A stretch of 64,000 nucleotides of DNA, taken from NCBI RefSeq assembly GCF_003144035.1, contig NZ_QFWT01000011.1:62001-126000 (forward strand). The letters run 5' to 3'. The translations under genes and the position numbers were made by a program. Numbering within the stretch: the first letter of the stretch is position 1; every line of letters begins with the position of its first letter. This DNA comes from Vibrio albus. Lineage in GTDB: Bacteria; Pseudomonadota; Gammaproteobacteria; Enterobacterales; Vibrionaceae. Below, in pieces: positions 1 to 9,766 of this stretch. The notes beneath the pieces are model-generated. The model was not told the DNA's origin and did not search any database. It saw nothing but the letters and a program-made list of their open reading frames with translations.

Positions 1-1285
1 CAAGGTAATCCTCTCCACCACAAGCCGCATCCATGACTTCAGCAATGTCTCTTAACTCGTAGAAAATCTCTTTACCGAACTCAACCAGAGAAATTTGTTC
101 ACCGCCGCACCCTGCTTTCAGAATCAGTCCCGGCTTACGCCCTTCCAGAATCACTTTGTTCCAGTTGTCCTTCCAGCAGCCCAGCTCTTTGTTATCCATA
201 CACTTCGCATCGCGTATCAGACACCAGGTCAAAAACAGATCCAGAAAACGCACCTGCTGTTCAGTAATACCAACCGGGCTGAACGGGTTGACATCCAACG
301 CTCTGACTTCAATGTATTCAACGCCTCCTCGCTGTAACGCTTCGGATGGCTTCTCTCCGCTGTTTGCCACACGCTTTGGCCGGATCGGTGCGTAGAGTTC
401 ATTCTCAATCTGCAATACATTAGCATTCAGTTGTCGGCGCTCAGTACCAGAGCCCTGATCAATTTTGGCAAAATCTTCTGATGGCGTACGAATTGCTCGC
501 TCCATCCCTTGCAAATACTGCTCCAGATCGTTATAGCTGATTTTCAGATCACTCTGAGCACTGTTGGTGTAGCCAAGATCACTCAGGCGCAGCGATGTCG
601 CGTAGGGTAAATAAAGGGTTTTTCCGACTTTCTCAAACGGCAGATCAGATTCTTTTCCACACAGGAACGATTCACATAACGCTGGTGATGCACCAAACAG
701 GTAAGGAATCATCCAGCCAAAGTGGTAGTAATTACGGATCAGCGTAAAATAACCGTCTGATTTACTCTCCGCACGTTCTTCCTCGCTCTGCTCCCCATAA
801 AGCGCATCCCAGAAAGATTCCGGAAAGGAGAAGTTAAAATGTACACCGGAAATAATCTGCATCAGACTACCATAACGATGCTTTAACCCTTCCCGATAAA
901 GCGTCTTCATTTTTCCGACGTTGGACGTGCCATATTGAGCCAGTTCAATGCTGTCTTCCCCCTCTACAAAACAGGGCATGGAAAGCGGCCAAAACTTCTC
1001 TCCGTTCATCTGGGTTTGAGTAAAATGATGAATATCCGCGAGCTGATCGAGCGTTTCAGATATGCTGGTTGAAACAGGGGTAATAAACTCCAGCAAAGAC
1101 TCAGAAAAGTCTGTTGTAATCCACCGGTTCGTTAACGCCGCCCCCAGCCCTTTCGGGTGTGGGGTATTGGCCAGACGCCCTCCGAGAGAATAGCGCAGCG
1201 TTTCCCGCTCAACTCCACGGCCAAACTGTTTAAAGTTATCCGCATTTTTTGCAACCCGCTGCAAACGCTTAGAAAAATTAGTCAA
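1..1285 (-). CDS. gshA: glutamate-cysteine ligase, C-terminal end cut by the window edge
   Basis: Catalyses the first, ATP-dependent step of glutathione synthesis (gamma-glutamylcysteine formation) in the cytoplasm. The minus-strand frame reads without a stop from about 1297 to the window edge and contains the family segments FGRGVERE, LLEFITPVS and VEYIEVRALDVNP. There is no ATG at the expected N-terminus: the frame opens with GTG (1297) or TTG (1285). I chose the TTG because the following residues, TNFSKRLQ, line up with the MTDFAKRLQ start I recall for Vibrio homologues. The ribosome binding site is weak for both. The partner enzyme gshB lies separately, near 35.4 kb. The missing C-terminus is only a window effect. 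Confidence 0.93.
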   Translation of the reverse strand, partial: MTNFSKRLQRVAKNADNFKQFGRGVERETLRYSLGGRLANTPHPKGLGAALTNRWITTDFSESLLEFITPVSTSISETLDQLADIHHFTQTQMNGEKFWPLSMPCFVEGEDSIELAQYGTSNVGKMKTLYREGLKHRYGSLMQIISGVHFNFSFPESFWDALYGEQSEEERAESKSDGYFTLIRNYYHFGWMIPYLFGASPALCESFLCGKESDLPFEKVGKTLYLPYATSLRLSDLGYTNSAQSDLKISYNDLEQYLQGMERAIRTPSEDFAKIDQGSGTERRQLNANVLQIENELYAPIRPKRVANSGEKPSEALQRGGVEYIEVRALDVNPFSPVGITEQQVRFLDLFLTWCLIRDAKCMDNKELGCWKDNWNKVILEGRKPGLILKAGCGGEQISLVEFGKEIFYELRDIAEVMDAACGGEDYL

Positions 1286-1405
1286 AATGAAGGCCACTTA
1301 TATCGTTATAAAGGTATTGTTATTCGCATTATCCCACTAAATTGCTGTCTCCTTAACAAGGAAACGGCTCTCATTTTCGAAAGATAATAGTTTCTATGTG
1401 CGGTC

Positions 1406-4258
1406 TTACTTCTCAATTTCAAGTTCAACAACAGGAATATCTAACTTTTCCAGTTGCGGAGCCAACGTTTTTGCATCCCCGACGACAATAACCTGATAAT
1501 CATCCGGGTTAAACCAGTGGTTTGCCACCTTATTCAGCTCACTCTTTTCTACCGTCATCAACACCCGGTCACGCTGTTCAATATAGTCGTCATCCAGAGT
1601 GTAATGCAGGATATTACCTAGCAGGTGTGCCTTCTTAGCTGGTGTTTCGTATTTCAGAGCATCCTGCTGCCCCACAGCCAGCCGCATATACTTCAGTTCG
1701 GCATCTGTCATACCCTGCTCACTGAATGTCCGCATTTCTTTTTGAAACTCCCGGATCGACGCCACGGTGGAATCTGCACGCACCTGAGCACTAAACACCA
1801 TCATGCCTGTTTCTTTATTACTGACATGATAACCATTAGCCCCATAGGTATACCCCTTGTCTTCCCGTAAGTTCTGATTAATTCGGCTGTTAAAGTTTCC
1901 GGACAGATTAAAGTTCGCCAACTGGGTCAGATACTGCTCCCCAACGGCATCAAAGGGTAACCCTAGACGAACCAGACGGATGATAGTCTGAGGCGCTTTC
2001 GGTTTATCCACCAGATAAATATGCTGCGCAGTTACCGGAGTAAACAATTGCGGACTCAAAAGAGGGGCATCAAGTCCTCGCCACTGCCGAAACGGGTCAA
2101 GTGCGTCTGTTATCTCTGCCTGGCTGATATCACCAACAACCAGCAACTGTGCACCTAATGGTGTATAGTTTTGCCGATAGAAACGCTTCACATCCTCCAG
2201 AGTCAGAGCCTGAACCGACGATACCGTTCCATCACCTGAACGCTCAAAAGCCGTATTAGCAAACAGAATTTCGCGTGCGGCTTCCGAAGCCATCCAGTCC
2301 GGTTTCTGGTGATCATAGATAAGACCTTCTATCGTCTGCTTCTTCAGACGCTCAAAGTCAGCCTTGTTGAAGGCAGGCTGAAATAACATTTCCTGAACAA
2401 TGGCTAAGGTCGGTTGCAGGTTTTTCTCCAGAGCGGATACCGTAACCGTTGTCGTATAATTGCCGGCCCCAAAGCTAATACTGCTCCCCAGTTTATCCAG
2501 CTCTGTTTCAATCAGATCCATGCTACGCTGCTGCGAGCCTTCCATCATCATAGAAGCCGTTAAAGAAGATAACCCCTCTTTCCCGTTTTCAACATAGCGG
2601 TGACCTGCTGGCATGCGGATCTGCATTAGCACCGTCGGTGTTTCCGATGATACCGTGCCCAGCACCTCTATGCCGTTCTGCATATGCAGGCGATATAATT
2701 CCGGCATTTTACCTTTCACCGCTGTAGCCACTTCAGGCATGTGTGAACGGTCAAAGTCATCCTGCGGCTTCCTATAGGCCAGCTGCTCAGCAGTCACAGG
2801 AGCATACTCAGGTAAGGTTCTTGGCGGAGTAACGAAGGTGGCTTGGCGCACTGCAAGATTGGTCTTGCTCGTTGGCACCACGCTCAGCGTCACTTTCGGC
2901 TTATGCTCGATAAACCGGTTATACACCTCCATGACCGACTCTGGTGTCACCGCTCGCAACAATTCAAGATCGTGCTCAATTCTATCCGGTTGATCATAAT
3001 AGGTCTGATTCAAAGCCAACTGAGACACTTTCCCGCTGACGCTTTGTAAAGCAAACACAGCATTTGATTCTGCACTGCCAATAACCTGATCCAATTTTTC
3101 CTGAGCAACCCCCTGCGATTTCAGGCTATCCAGTGCTTGCATCAGTTCCTGATAAATCGCCGTCAAATTACCTTTCTGCCCGGAATCCCCCATGGCATAA
3201 ACATAAAAACCGCACGCCAGCTCATAACACGAATGAAATGCTCCAGCATCAATCGCTTTTTCCGTTTTGACCAATGTCTGATAGAGTAGACCGCTCTTAC
3301 CATTGCTCAGTACCGAAGCCAGAGAGTCCAGAGAGGCTTCTGATGCTTCTCCCTGATAGGTCGTCGGCCAGCCCACCATGACCATCGGCTGACGGATACG
3401 ATCTTCGAGCGTCACAAACTTGTCCTGCTTAAGAACCGCTGGCTGTTTTGGTGCATCTTTCACTTCTGGGCCCCGGGGTATGGAACCAAAATACTTTTTC
3501 ACCCAGAGCAAAGTCTGCTTGATGTCGATGTCACCACCAATTGTCAGTGTGGCATTATTGGGCCCATACCAACGCAGGAAAAATGCTTTCAGATCATTCA
3601 CATTAACCCGGTCCAGATCGTCAACATAGCCGATAGTCTGCCATGAGTACGGGTGGCCTTCCGGATACATCGCCTCCCCCATTTTTTCCCATAAAAGACC
3701 ATAAGGGCGGTTATCATAGTTTTGTGCTCGCTCATTTTTGACCGTATCACGCTGAATCTCAAACTTACGCTGAGAGACGGCGTCAATGAGAAAGCCCATC
3801 CGGTCAGATTCCAGCCACAACACTTTCTCCAACTGGTTTGCCGGCACAGTCTCATAATAGTTGGTCCGATCTTTACTGGTCGTGCCGTTCAGCGAACCAC
3901 CGGCCTCATTAATCAGTCGAAAATGCTCCTGATCACCGACATGCTCCGACCCCTGAAACATCATATGTTCGAAAAAGTGTGCAAACCCGGATTTACCAAT
4001 TTCCTCTCTGGCCGATCCCACGTGATACGTCACATCCACATGCACCAGCGGATCTGAATGATCCGGTGATAGAATCAATGTCAGCCCGTTGTTTAGCTGA
4101 TATTTCGAGTATGGTATTCCCACCTTGCCCGGCTGTTCAGTATGCTTTTCCAGCAACGTGATCCCTTCAGGTAACCCGGAAAAAAAGTGTGGCGTCTTTT
4201 GAGCGCAACCACTCAAAACGATGGTGAAAGCGACAACACCCAACCATACTCGTTTCAT
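1406..4258 (-). CDS. M16 (insulinase/pitrilysin family) zinc metallopeptidase, lipoprotein
   Basis: 950-residue two-half M16 peptidase. An N-terminal signal ends in a lipobox with the lipidated Cys at residue 18 (LSGC), so the enzyme is probably membrane-anchored in the periplasm. The inverted zinc site HFFEH is at residues 94-98, in the first M16 half. The second half, from about residue 530, has no HxxEH and probably serves as the inactive clam-shell partner usual for the family. Substrate unknown. The gene lies between gshA and a small membrane-protein gene, all on the minus strand, with only 9 bp to the latter, so the two may be cotranscribed. The start is supported by a GGAG-type ribosome site just upstream. 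Confidence 0.9.
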   Translation of the reverse strand: MKRVWLGVVAFTIVLSGCAQKTPHFFSGLPEGITLLEKHTEQPGKVGIPYSKYQLNNGLTLILSPDHSDPLVHVDVTYHVGSAREEIGKSGFAHFFEHMMFQGSEHVGDQEHFRLINEAGGSLNGTTSKDRTNYYETVPANQLEKVLWLESDRMGFLIDAVSQRKFEIQRDTVKNERAQNYDNRPYGLLWEKMGEAMYPEGHPYSWQTIGYVDDLDRVNVNDLKAFFLRWYGPNNATLTIGGDIDIKQTLLWVKKYFGSIPRGPEVKDAPKQPAVLKQDKFVTLEDRIRQPMVMVGWPTTYQGEASEASLDSLASVLSNGKSGLLYQTLVKTEKAIDAGAFHSCYELACGFYVYAMGDSGQKGNLTAIYQELMQALDSLKSQGVAQEKLDQVIGSAESNAVFALQSVSGKVSQLALNQTYYDQPDRIEHDLELLRAVTPESVMEVYNRFIEHKPKVTLSVVPTSKTNLAVRQATFVTPPRTLPEYAPVTAEQLAYRKPQDDFDRSHMPEVATAVKGKMPELYRLHMQNGIEVLGTVSSETPTVLMQIRMPAGHRYVENGKEGLSSLTASMMMEGSQQRSMDLIETELDKLGSSISFGAGNYTTTVTVSALEKNLQPTLAIVQEMLFQPAFNKADFERLKKQTIEGLIYDHQKPDWMASEAAREILFANTAFERSGDGTVSSVQALTLEDVKRFYRQNYTPLGAQLLVVGDISQAEITDALDPFRQWRGLDAPLLSPQLFTPVTAQHIYLVDKPKAPQTIIRLVRLGLPFDAVGEQYLTQLANFNLSGNFNSRINQNLREDKGYTYGANGYHVSNKETGMMVFSAQVRADSTVASIREFQKEMRTFSEQGMTDAELKYMRLAVGQQDALKYETPAKKAHLLGNILHYTLDDDYIEQRDRVLMTVEKSELNKVANHWFNPDDYQVIVVGDAKTLAPQLEKLDIPVVELEIEK

Positions 4259-4267
4259 ACATGCTCC

Positions 4268-4726
4268 TTAAACCATTTGATAAAATAATGCAGCCAGCAG
4301 ACTGTATCGGACCGATTTACCTAAAGCGATCAATATCAGACAGGGCAAAAAATGCATTCTGAGCCAGCCAGAAGCCAGACATAACACATCCCCGATAACC
4401 GGTAGCCAACTAAAGAATAACGCAAAGTAGCCATATTTATGTATCCACTCCAATGCCTTATGACTATTTTTTGCGAAATGAGTTCGTTTTTGGGAATAAG
4501 TTCGATTAGGAAGCCATAATCCGAGCAGATAATTGGTCATGCCACCCAGCGTGTTACCGGCTGTCGCGACAGCGACCAGTAAGACCGCAGGGTGATGTGC
4601 CGTTTCCAGGGTTGTGACCAGGGCAACTTCCGATCCCCCGGGTAAAAGAGTCGCACTCAGGAAGCCGGCAGAAAACAGCAGCCAGAGTGATGACTCAGAA
4701 AAAAAGACAATAACGGAATCTAACAC
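4268..4726 (-). CDS. YqaA-family small membrane protein (DedA/SNARE-associated-like)
   Basis: 152 residues with several hydrophobic segments (about 10-30, 45-70, 95-120 and 125-150) and the glycine/proline-rich stretch LLPGGSEVAL at about 28-37, typical of the YqaA branch of the VTT/DedA-like membrane proteins. Those proteins are linked to lipid scrambling or membrane homeostasis, but YqaA itself has no firm function. The start overlaps the stop of the oxidoreductase gene upstream by 7 bp, which implies translational coupling. Family assignment is from pattern recognition only. Confidence 0.78.
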   Translation of the reverse strand: MLDSVIVFFSESSLWLLFSAGFLSATLLPGGSEVALVTTLETAHHPAVLLVAVATAGNTLGGMTNYLLGLWLPNRTYSQKRTHFAKNSHKALEWIHKYGYFALFFSWLPVIGDVLCLASGWLRMHFLPCLILIALGKSVRYSLLAALFYQMV

Positions 4727-5679
4727 TGCATATCCAGAATAACCTTACCTCTGGTATGTCCGGTTTCGACCTGGCGGTGTGCATCAATAACCTGAGTGTA
4801 AGGAAAAATCTGCTGAATCTCTGTTTTTAGCAGCCCCACACTGACCATATACAGCATAGTGTTAAGCTGCTCAGGATCCGGGTCAACCAGCATTCCTTTT
4901 GCCTCAAACCCTAACATAGACGCCTTCTCACAGATCATATCTGCCGTTATGGTCGGAACAGTCACTACTCGGGCCCCGTCCTTCAGGCACTTCAGCGCAT
5001 CCAGGGCTGCCTCACCACCGACCAGATCAATCAATACATCGATGTCAGTCAACCGCTCTGAAACCGGAGCAAATTCATAATTCACAGCATGAGCGCCTAA
5101 TGTCGCCAGATAATCCAGATTGGCCCCGCTACAGGTGGTGTACACTTCCGCTTTGGCCGCAACAGCGAGCTGTACTGCGAGATGCCCCACGCCTCCCGCT
5201 CCACCAAGGATCAAGACCCGTTCCCCCACCTGAACACCGGCTTTATTTATCGCCTGAGCTGCGGTCTGACCCGCCAATGGTAATACGGCCGCCGCTTCGA
5301 AAGTGACCGCATCCGGAACCAGACTTAACGCCTCTTCCGGCACACACACATACTGGCTATAGCCTCCCCCCTGAAGCGGAAAACCGATAAAACCAGCAAC
5401 GGTATCACCTTCAACCAATAACTTAACCCCGTCGCCAAGACCAACCACTTTACCGGAAATATCATAGCCCGGCGTCCAGGGTAGTTTGTCCCGGTTTTGC
5501 TGTGCCGCCCACCCCAAACCGGCTCGGGTTTTCACATCAATAGGGTTGACACCGGCAAAATAAACCTTGACCAGAACCTCTCCACGCTGAGGCGTCGGTA
5601 TCTCTGAACTCTGAATGGCAAGCACTTCCGGTTCACCAAATTCTGTTATTACGATTTGTTTATTTTCCATGTTTGCCAT
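4720..5679 (-). CDS. zinc-free NADP-dependent alcohol dehydrogenase/quinone oxidoreductase family protein
   Basis: 319-residue medium-chain dehydrogenase/reductase. A GroES-like N-terminal half is followed by a Rossmann fold with the nucleotide-binding glycine motif GGAGGVGHLAVQLA near residues 159-172. The Cys ligands of the zinc-dependent branch are not visible, so it resembles quinone/enone reductases. Substrate unknown. It overlaps the downstream yqaA-like gene by 7 bp. A short copy of the composite repeat family (5715-5821) lies in its upstream region, between it and oadB. Start at the ATG at 5679; a second ATG three codons in is equally possible. Confidence 0.85.
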   Translation of the reverse strand: MANMENKQIVITEFGEPEVLAIQSSEIPTPQRGEVLVKVYFAGVNPIDVKTRAGLGWAAQQNRDKLPWTPGYDISGKVVGLGDGVKLLVEGDTVAGFIGFPLQGGGYSQYVCVPEEALSLVPDAVTFEAAAVLPLAGQTAAQAINKAGVQVGERVLILGGAGGVGHLAVQLAVAAKAEVYTTCSGANLDYLATLGAHAVNYEFAPVSERLTDIDVLIDLVGGEAALDALKCLKDGARVVTVPTITADMICEKASMLGFEAKGMLVDPDPEQLNTMLYMVSVGLLKTEIQQIFPYTQVIDAHRQVETGHTRGKVILDMQC

Positions 5680-5714
5680 CCATTTGTTCAGTTGATTTCT
5701 ATGATCCTCAGAGA

Positions 5715-5821
5715 CTAGAGAGAATACAGAGCACTTCGCTTTGAGAATACAGAATAACCTCTAATATTTCTGAGCACTCTCACCATCTTTATAAGATTCC
5801 TGCCTTCGCAGGAATGACGAA
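5715..5821. repeat. composite intergenic element, copy E1 (minimal form)
   Basis: Smallest member of the composite repeat family. One CTAGAGA heptamer (5715) is followed by two GAATACAGA copies at 5722-5730 and 5745-5753, 14 bp apart, then 40 bp of unrelated sequence and a palindrome of the GATTCCTGCC/GGAATGAC type (5795-5821). It lies between the oxidoreductase start and the oadB terminator. It shows the ground state, with no tandem expansion of the heptamer. Confidence 0.75.
5795..5821. repeat. GTCATCCCTGCG-type palindrome in E1
   Basis: GATTCCTGCCTTCGCAGGAA and the GTCATTCC signature on the complementary strand. Member of the widespread palindrome family seen at nine places here. Confidence 0.75.
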
Positions 5822-5882
5822 GATAATTATTTTTACCAATTCTGAAAACACAGCGTTCTGGTTTCTTAGCTTCTGTTATAAA

Positions 5883-5910
5883 AAAGGGATGCTTATAAAA
5901 GCATCCCTTT
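5883..5910 (-). terminator. rho-independent terminator of the oad operon
   Basis: Perfect 10-bp stem AAAGGGATGC/GCATCCCTTT with an 8-nt loop, followed on the minus strand by a run of T. It lies 44 bp past the oadB stop. Confidence 0.85.
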
Positions 5911-5953
5911 GACTATAAACCATTTTTATTCGGTTAACCAACCAGTGCGAACT

Positions 5954-7084
5954 CTACCCTACCAAGGCCAGCAGGATACCGGCTGCTACAGCGGAACCAA
6001 GTACCCCCGCAACGTTTGGACCCATCGCGTGCATCAGCAGGAAGTTATGTGGATTGGCTTCCAGACCAACCTTGTTAACCACCCGGGCCGCCATAGGTAC
6101 CGCTGATACCCCAGCAGCACCAATCAGCGGGTTAATCTCTTCTTTTGAGAACTTGTTCAACAACTTAGCCATCAGTACACCCGCAGCCGTACCGATACTA
6201 AATGCGATGGCTCCCAACGCCAGAATACCCAGAGTTTCAAAGTGCAGGAACTTATCCGCCTGCAGCTTGGAACCCACCCCAAGACCCAGGAAGATAGTCA
6301 CAATGTTGATCAGTTCGTTCTGTGCCGTTTTAGACAGACGTTCAACCACACCAGCTTCACGCATCAGGTTACCCAGGCAGAACATACCAACCAGCGGTGT
6401 CGCGGGTGGCAGGAACAGAATGGTCATCATCAATACTGCCAGCGGGAAGAAGATCTTCTCCAGCTTGCTTACATGACGTAACTGCGCCATCTGAACTTTA
6501 CGTTCTTCCTGAGTAGTCAAAGCCTTCATGATTGGTGGCTGAATAATCGGTACCAATGCCATATAGCTATAGGCGGCAACCGCTATCGCCCCCAGCAAAT
6601 CCGGAGACAACTGACTGGAAAGGAAAATAGCCGTCGGGCCATCTGCACCACCAATGATAGCAATCGAGGAAGCATCAGCCAGGTTAAACTCCATACCCGG
6701 AATAAAGTTAAGCAGGATAGCCCCGAACAGCGTCACAAAGATACCGAACTGAGCCGCCGCACCTAACCACAGTGTTTTCGGGTTAGCGATCAGCGCACCG
6801 AAGTCGGTCATTGCCCCGACTCCCATGAAGATCAACAGTGGAAACACCCCGGTTTCGATCCCTACGTGGTATACGTAATAAAGCACTCCACCAGGTTCAG
6901 TGAACCCTGCATTCGGGATATTAGACAGGATCGCCCCGAAGCCGATTGGTAACAGTAATAATGGCTCAAAACCTTTTGAAATGGCCAGAAACAGCAGCAG
7001 GCAGCCAACCAGGATCATACAGATCTGGCCAAACTCAAAACTCGCTATACCCGTTTCTGCCCAAAGAATCAGTAAACCTTCCAT
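5954..7084 (-). CDS. oadB: oxaloacetate decarboxylase, beta subunit (sodium-translocating carrier)
   Basis: 376-residue integral membrane subunit. It decarboxylates carboxybiotin and couples this to sodium export across the inner membrane. Many hydrophobic helices are present, with the family segments GGADGPTAIF (about residues 144-153) and GVSAVPMAARV (about 328-338); conserved Asp and Ser residues of these regions are known to carry sodium. Length is normal for the short beta subunits. It follows oadA by 9 bp, in the order oadG-oadA-oadB usual for Vibrio and Klebsiella, and is the last gene before the terminator. Confidence 0.95.
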   Translation of the reverse strand: MEGLLILWAETGIASFEFGQICMILVGCLLLFLAISKGFEPLLLLPIGFGAILSNIPNAGFTEPGGVLYYVYHVGIETGVFPLLIFMGVGAMTDFGALIANPKTLWLGAAAQFGIFVTLFGAILLNFIPGMEFNLADASSIAIIGGADGPTAIFLSSQLSPDLLGAIAVAAYSYMALVPIIQPPIMKALTTQEERKVQMAQLRHVSKLEKIFFPLAVLMMTILFLPPATPLVGMFCLGNLMREAGVVERLSKTAQNELINIVTIFLGLGVGSKLQADKFLHFETLGILALGAIAFSIGTAAGVLMAKLLNKFSKEEINPLIGAAGVSAVPMAARVVNKVGLEANPHNFLLMHAMGPNVAGVLGSAVAAGILLALVG

Positions 7085-7093
7085 GATTCTCCC

Positions 7094-8881
7094 TTATGCC
7101 AGACTCAGTAGTGGCGCACCAACAGTTACAGAATCGCCCTCTTTAACAAAGAGTTCGCCAACAGAACCAGCACGTGTTGCTCGTACCTCTGTCTCCATTT
7201 TCATCGCTTCCAGAATCAGCAATACATCGCCTTCAGCAACCTGAGTGCCAGGCTGTGCGATCACTTTAAAGATAGTACCTGCAAGCGGTGCATTAACCGG
7301 TTCTGCGTCCCCCGCTGGTGCGGCCGGAGCCGGAGCGGCGGCAGATGCAGCAGCCGGTGTCACAGATGTCAGCTGACCCTGCGGGCCCACTTCAACATCA
7401 TACACCTGACCATCAACCTTCACGCTGTACGATTCAATTCCACCTTGTGCCGCAACCGGTGTCACAGGCGCTGATACTGCAGTTTCAGCGGTAGGAACAG
7501 GTTCAAACGCATCTGGATTATTTCTGTTTTTCAGGAATTTAAGTCCAACCTGAGGGAAAAGCGCATAAGTCAGAACATCGTCAACCACATTATCCGCCAG
7601 AGAAATGTCGTCTTCTTTTGCCTGAACCTGAAGCTCTGCTGTCAGAGTCTCCATTTCATTGTTCAGAAGATCCGCCGGACGACACGTGATAGGCTCAGCA
7701 CCTTCCAGTACTCTTTCCTGCAGTTCTTTGTTCAATTCAGCCGGAGCCGCACCATATTCACCCTTTAGCAGACCAGCGGTCTCTTTGGTAATGCTCTTAT
7801 AACGCTCACCGGTCAGCACGTTGATAACCGCTTGGGTACCAACAATCTGAGAGGTTGGTGTTACCAGTGGAATGTACCCCAGATCCTTACGTACGCGAGG
7901 GATCTCTTCCAGCACTTCATCAATACGATCCGCCGCACCCTGCTCTTTCAACTGGCCTTCCATATTGGTCAGCATACCACCCGGTACCTGAGCAATCAGG
8001 ATACGGGAATCAATCCCTTTCAGCTGACCTTCCCACTTCGCATACTTCTTACGTACATCACGGAAATACGCTGCAATAGGCTCAATCTGCGACAGTTTCA
8101 GACCAGTATCACGCTCAGTGCCTTCCAGCATAGCAACAACAGTTTCAGTCGGCGTATGGCCATAAGTCTGACTCATGGAAGAGATAGCAGTATCCAGCAT
8201 ATCAACGCCAGCCTCAATAGCTTTAATAGCCGTTGCTGTCGACAGGCCAGTTGTCGCATGGCAGTGTAGTGCCAGATCAACATCGCAAGACTCTTTGATA
8301 CGAGTCACCAGTTCTTCTGCCTCATAAGGTTTCAGCAGACCTGACATATCTTTAATACACAGAGAATGACAGCCTAAATCTTCCAGGCGTTTGGCTAGAT
8401 CAACCCAAGTATTTGAATCGTGTACCGGGCTGGTCGTATAGGAAAGCGTACCCTGAGCATGCGCGCCGACATCTACGGCCGCCTTCACAGCTTTCTGGAA
8501 GTTACGCACATCGTTCATTGCATCAAAAATACGGAACACGTCCATGCCATTGGCGTGGGCACGTTCAACAAACTTTTCAACCACATCATCCGCATAATGA
8601 CGGTAGCCAAGCAGATTTTGTCCACGCAGCAGCATCTGCATACGGGTATTCGGCATTGCCTGTTTCAGCTTACGCAGGCGCTCCCATGGATCTTCGCCCA
8701 GAAAACGAATACATGAATCAAATGTTGCACCACCCCAGGTTTCCAGAGACCAGTAACCAACCTTGTCCAACTCGGCAGCTATAGGCAGCATATCTTCAAT
8801 ACGCATGCGGGTAGCAAACAGTGACTGGTGGGCATCGCGAAGCACTACATCAGTAATAGCAAGTGGTTTAGACATGCTCAT
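7094..8881 (-). CDS. oadA: oxaloacetate decarboxylase, alpha subunit (biotin carboxyl carrier and carboxyltransferase)
   Basis: 595 residues. The carboxyltransferase TIM barrel begins with LRDAHQSLFATRM (about residues 14-26) and has the metal-site segment LHCHATTGLS. An Ala/Pro-rich linker (about 505-530) leads to a biotinyl domain with EAMKMET, biotin on Lys561. The protein transfers the carboxyl group from oxaloacetate to biotin, which then docks on OadB. In vibrios the pump serves citrate/oxaloacetate metabolism and the sodium cycle; no citrate genes are seen nearby. Confidence 0.96.
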   Translation of the reverse strand: MSMSKPLAITDVVLRDAHQSLFATRMRIEDMLPIAAELDKVGYWSLETWGGATFDSCIRFLGEDPWERLRKLKQAMPNTRMQMLLRGQNLLGYRHYADDVVEKFVERAHANGMDVFRIFDAMNDVRNFQKAVKAAVDVGAHAQGTLSYTTSPVHDSNTWVDLAKRLEDLGCHSLCIKDMSGLLKPYEAEELVTRIKESCDVDLALHCHATTGLSTATAIKAIEAGVDMLDTAISSMSQTYGHTPTETVVAMLEGTERDTGLKLSQIEPIAAYFRDVRKKYAKWEGQLKGIDSRILIAQVPGGMLTNMEGQLKEQGAADRIDEVLEEIPRVRKDLGYIPLVTPTSQIVGTQAVINVLTGERYKSITKETAGLLKGEYGAAPAELNKELQERVLEGAEPITCRPADLLNNEMETLTAELQVQAKEDDISLADNVVDDVLTYALFPQVGLKFLKNRNNPDAFEPVPTAETAVSAPVTPVAAQGGIESYSVKVDGQVYDVEVGPQGQLTSVTPAAASAAAPAPAAPAGDAEPVNAPLAGTIFKVIAQPGTQVAEGDVLLILEAMKMETEVRATRAGSVGELFVKEGDSVTVGAPLLSLA

Positions 8882-8907
8882 TAACTCCTTTTAAATCTTT
8901 ATCGAAC

Positions 8908-9162
8908 TTATTTAGCCTTGGATGAACGGTGTTTGTGCACCGCAGCAGAAATTGCTGCTACAACTTGTGGGCTAACAGCGGATGTGGATTGATTAGTTGA
9001 ATTCTTGACCGGTGTTTGAATCTGTAACGGCACCTCTTCGGGCAAGACCCGAGACATAAACCGAACAAGATATACCAGAATAGTGAGGAATATAAAAACA
9101 AAGGCCATCCCAGTGACCATCAGTGTTGCCGCTTCCCCGAGTAAGCTGCCAATATCTATCAT
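8908..9162 (-). CDS. oadG: oxaloacetate decarboxylase, gamma subunit
   Basis: 84 residues with one N-terminal membrane helix (about 10-32, VTGMAFVFIFLTILVYLV) and a short polar cytoplasmic tail ending in basic residues. Gamma subunits of this family anchor and assemble the alpha and beta subunits and bind zinc through their tail; the tail here has His76 and basic residues but I cannot point to the zinc ligands. It is the first gene of the oadGAB operon, 26 bp before oadA. A GGAAG ribosome site precedes the ATG. Confidence 0.9.
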   Translation of the reverse strand: MIDIGSLLGEAATLMVTGMAFVFIFLTILVYLVRFMSRVLPEEVPLQIQTPVKNSTNQSTSAVSPQVVAAISAAVHKHRSSKAK

Positions 9163-9514
9163 TTTGCTTCCTTTCTTTTGTCATCCTGACAATTGCCGAG
9201 CATAAATTTAATGCTTTAAATTCAGTGCGGCATAGGATTATCTCGATAATATCTCAATTGTCAAATGCGATTCCTGCGCTATGCCAAAAACAGCACTCTT
9301 TGTACTATTCAGGAAACGAAATTCGCCCTAAGAGATACCTGAACAGTATAAAGTCGTCAGGTTATTTACAAGTTAATATTAAGTTAAGGGAAAGCACCAA
9401 AAAATACTGAGATATGGGTAAAAAAATTCAATCCTGATTGTAAAAACAACCGGATATGATGTTTGCGTCTAAAAGTTTGACAGGAAATATCAGGTAGAAA
9501 AAAGCAAAAGGAAA
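9163..9514. other. gene-free stretch between oadG and the tRNA cluster
   Basis: About 350 bp, AT-rich, without a credible gene. It must hold the oad promoter (reading leftward) and the end of the tRNA transcript, but I find no clear hairpin terminator or -10/-35 pair. Confidence 0.5.
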
Positions 9515-9591
9515 TGGCGCGCTCGGAAGGATTCGAACCTTCGACCGCCTGGTTCGTAGCCAGGTACTCTATCCAGCTGAGCTACGAGCGC
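9515..9591 (-). tRNA. tRNA-Arg (ACG), copy 1
   Basis: 77 nt with encoded CCA. Acceptor stem GCGCTCG/CGAGCGC, anticodon stem CCTGG/CCAGG, loop CTACGAA, anticodon ACG. The last gene of the cluster in transcription order. Confidence 0.97.
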
Positions 9592-9640
9592 GCAATTGTA
9601 TGTTGGTCACAATAAAGTGAACAACGAAAATAGGAGAAAA

Positions 9641-9717
9641 TGGCGCGCTCGGAAGGATTCGAACCTTCGACCGCCTGGTTCGTAGCCAGGTACTCTATCC
9701 AGCTGAGCTACGAGCGC
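9641..9717 (-). tRNA. tRNA-Arg (ACG), copy 2
   Basis: Sequence identical to copy 1. The 49-bp spacers on both sides (9592-9640 and 9718-9766) are nearly identical, so copies 1-3 look like a recent tandem duplication with a 126-bp unit. Confidence 0.97.
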
Positions 9718-9766
9718 GCAATTGTGTGTTGGTCACAATAAAGTGAACAACGAAAACAGAAGAAGA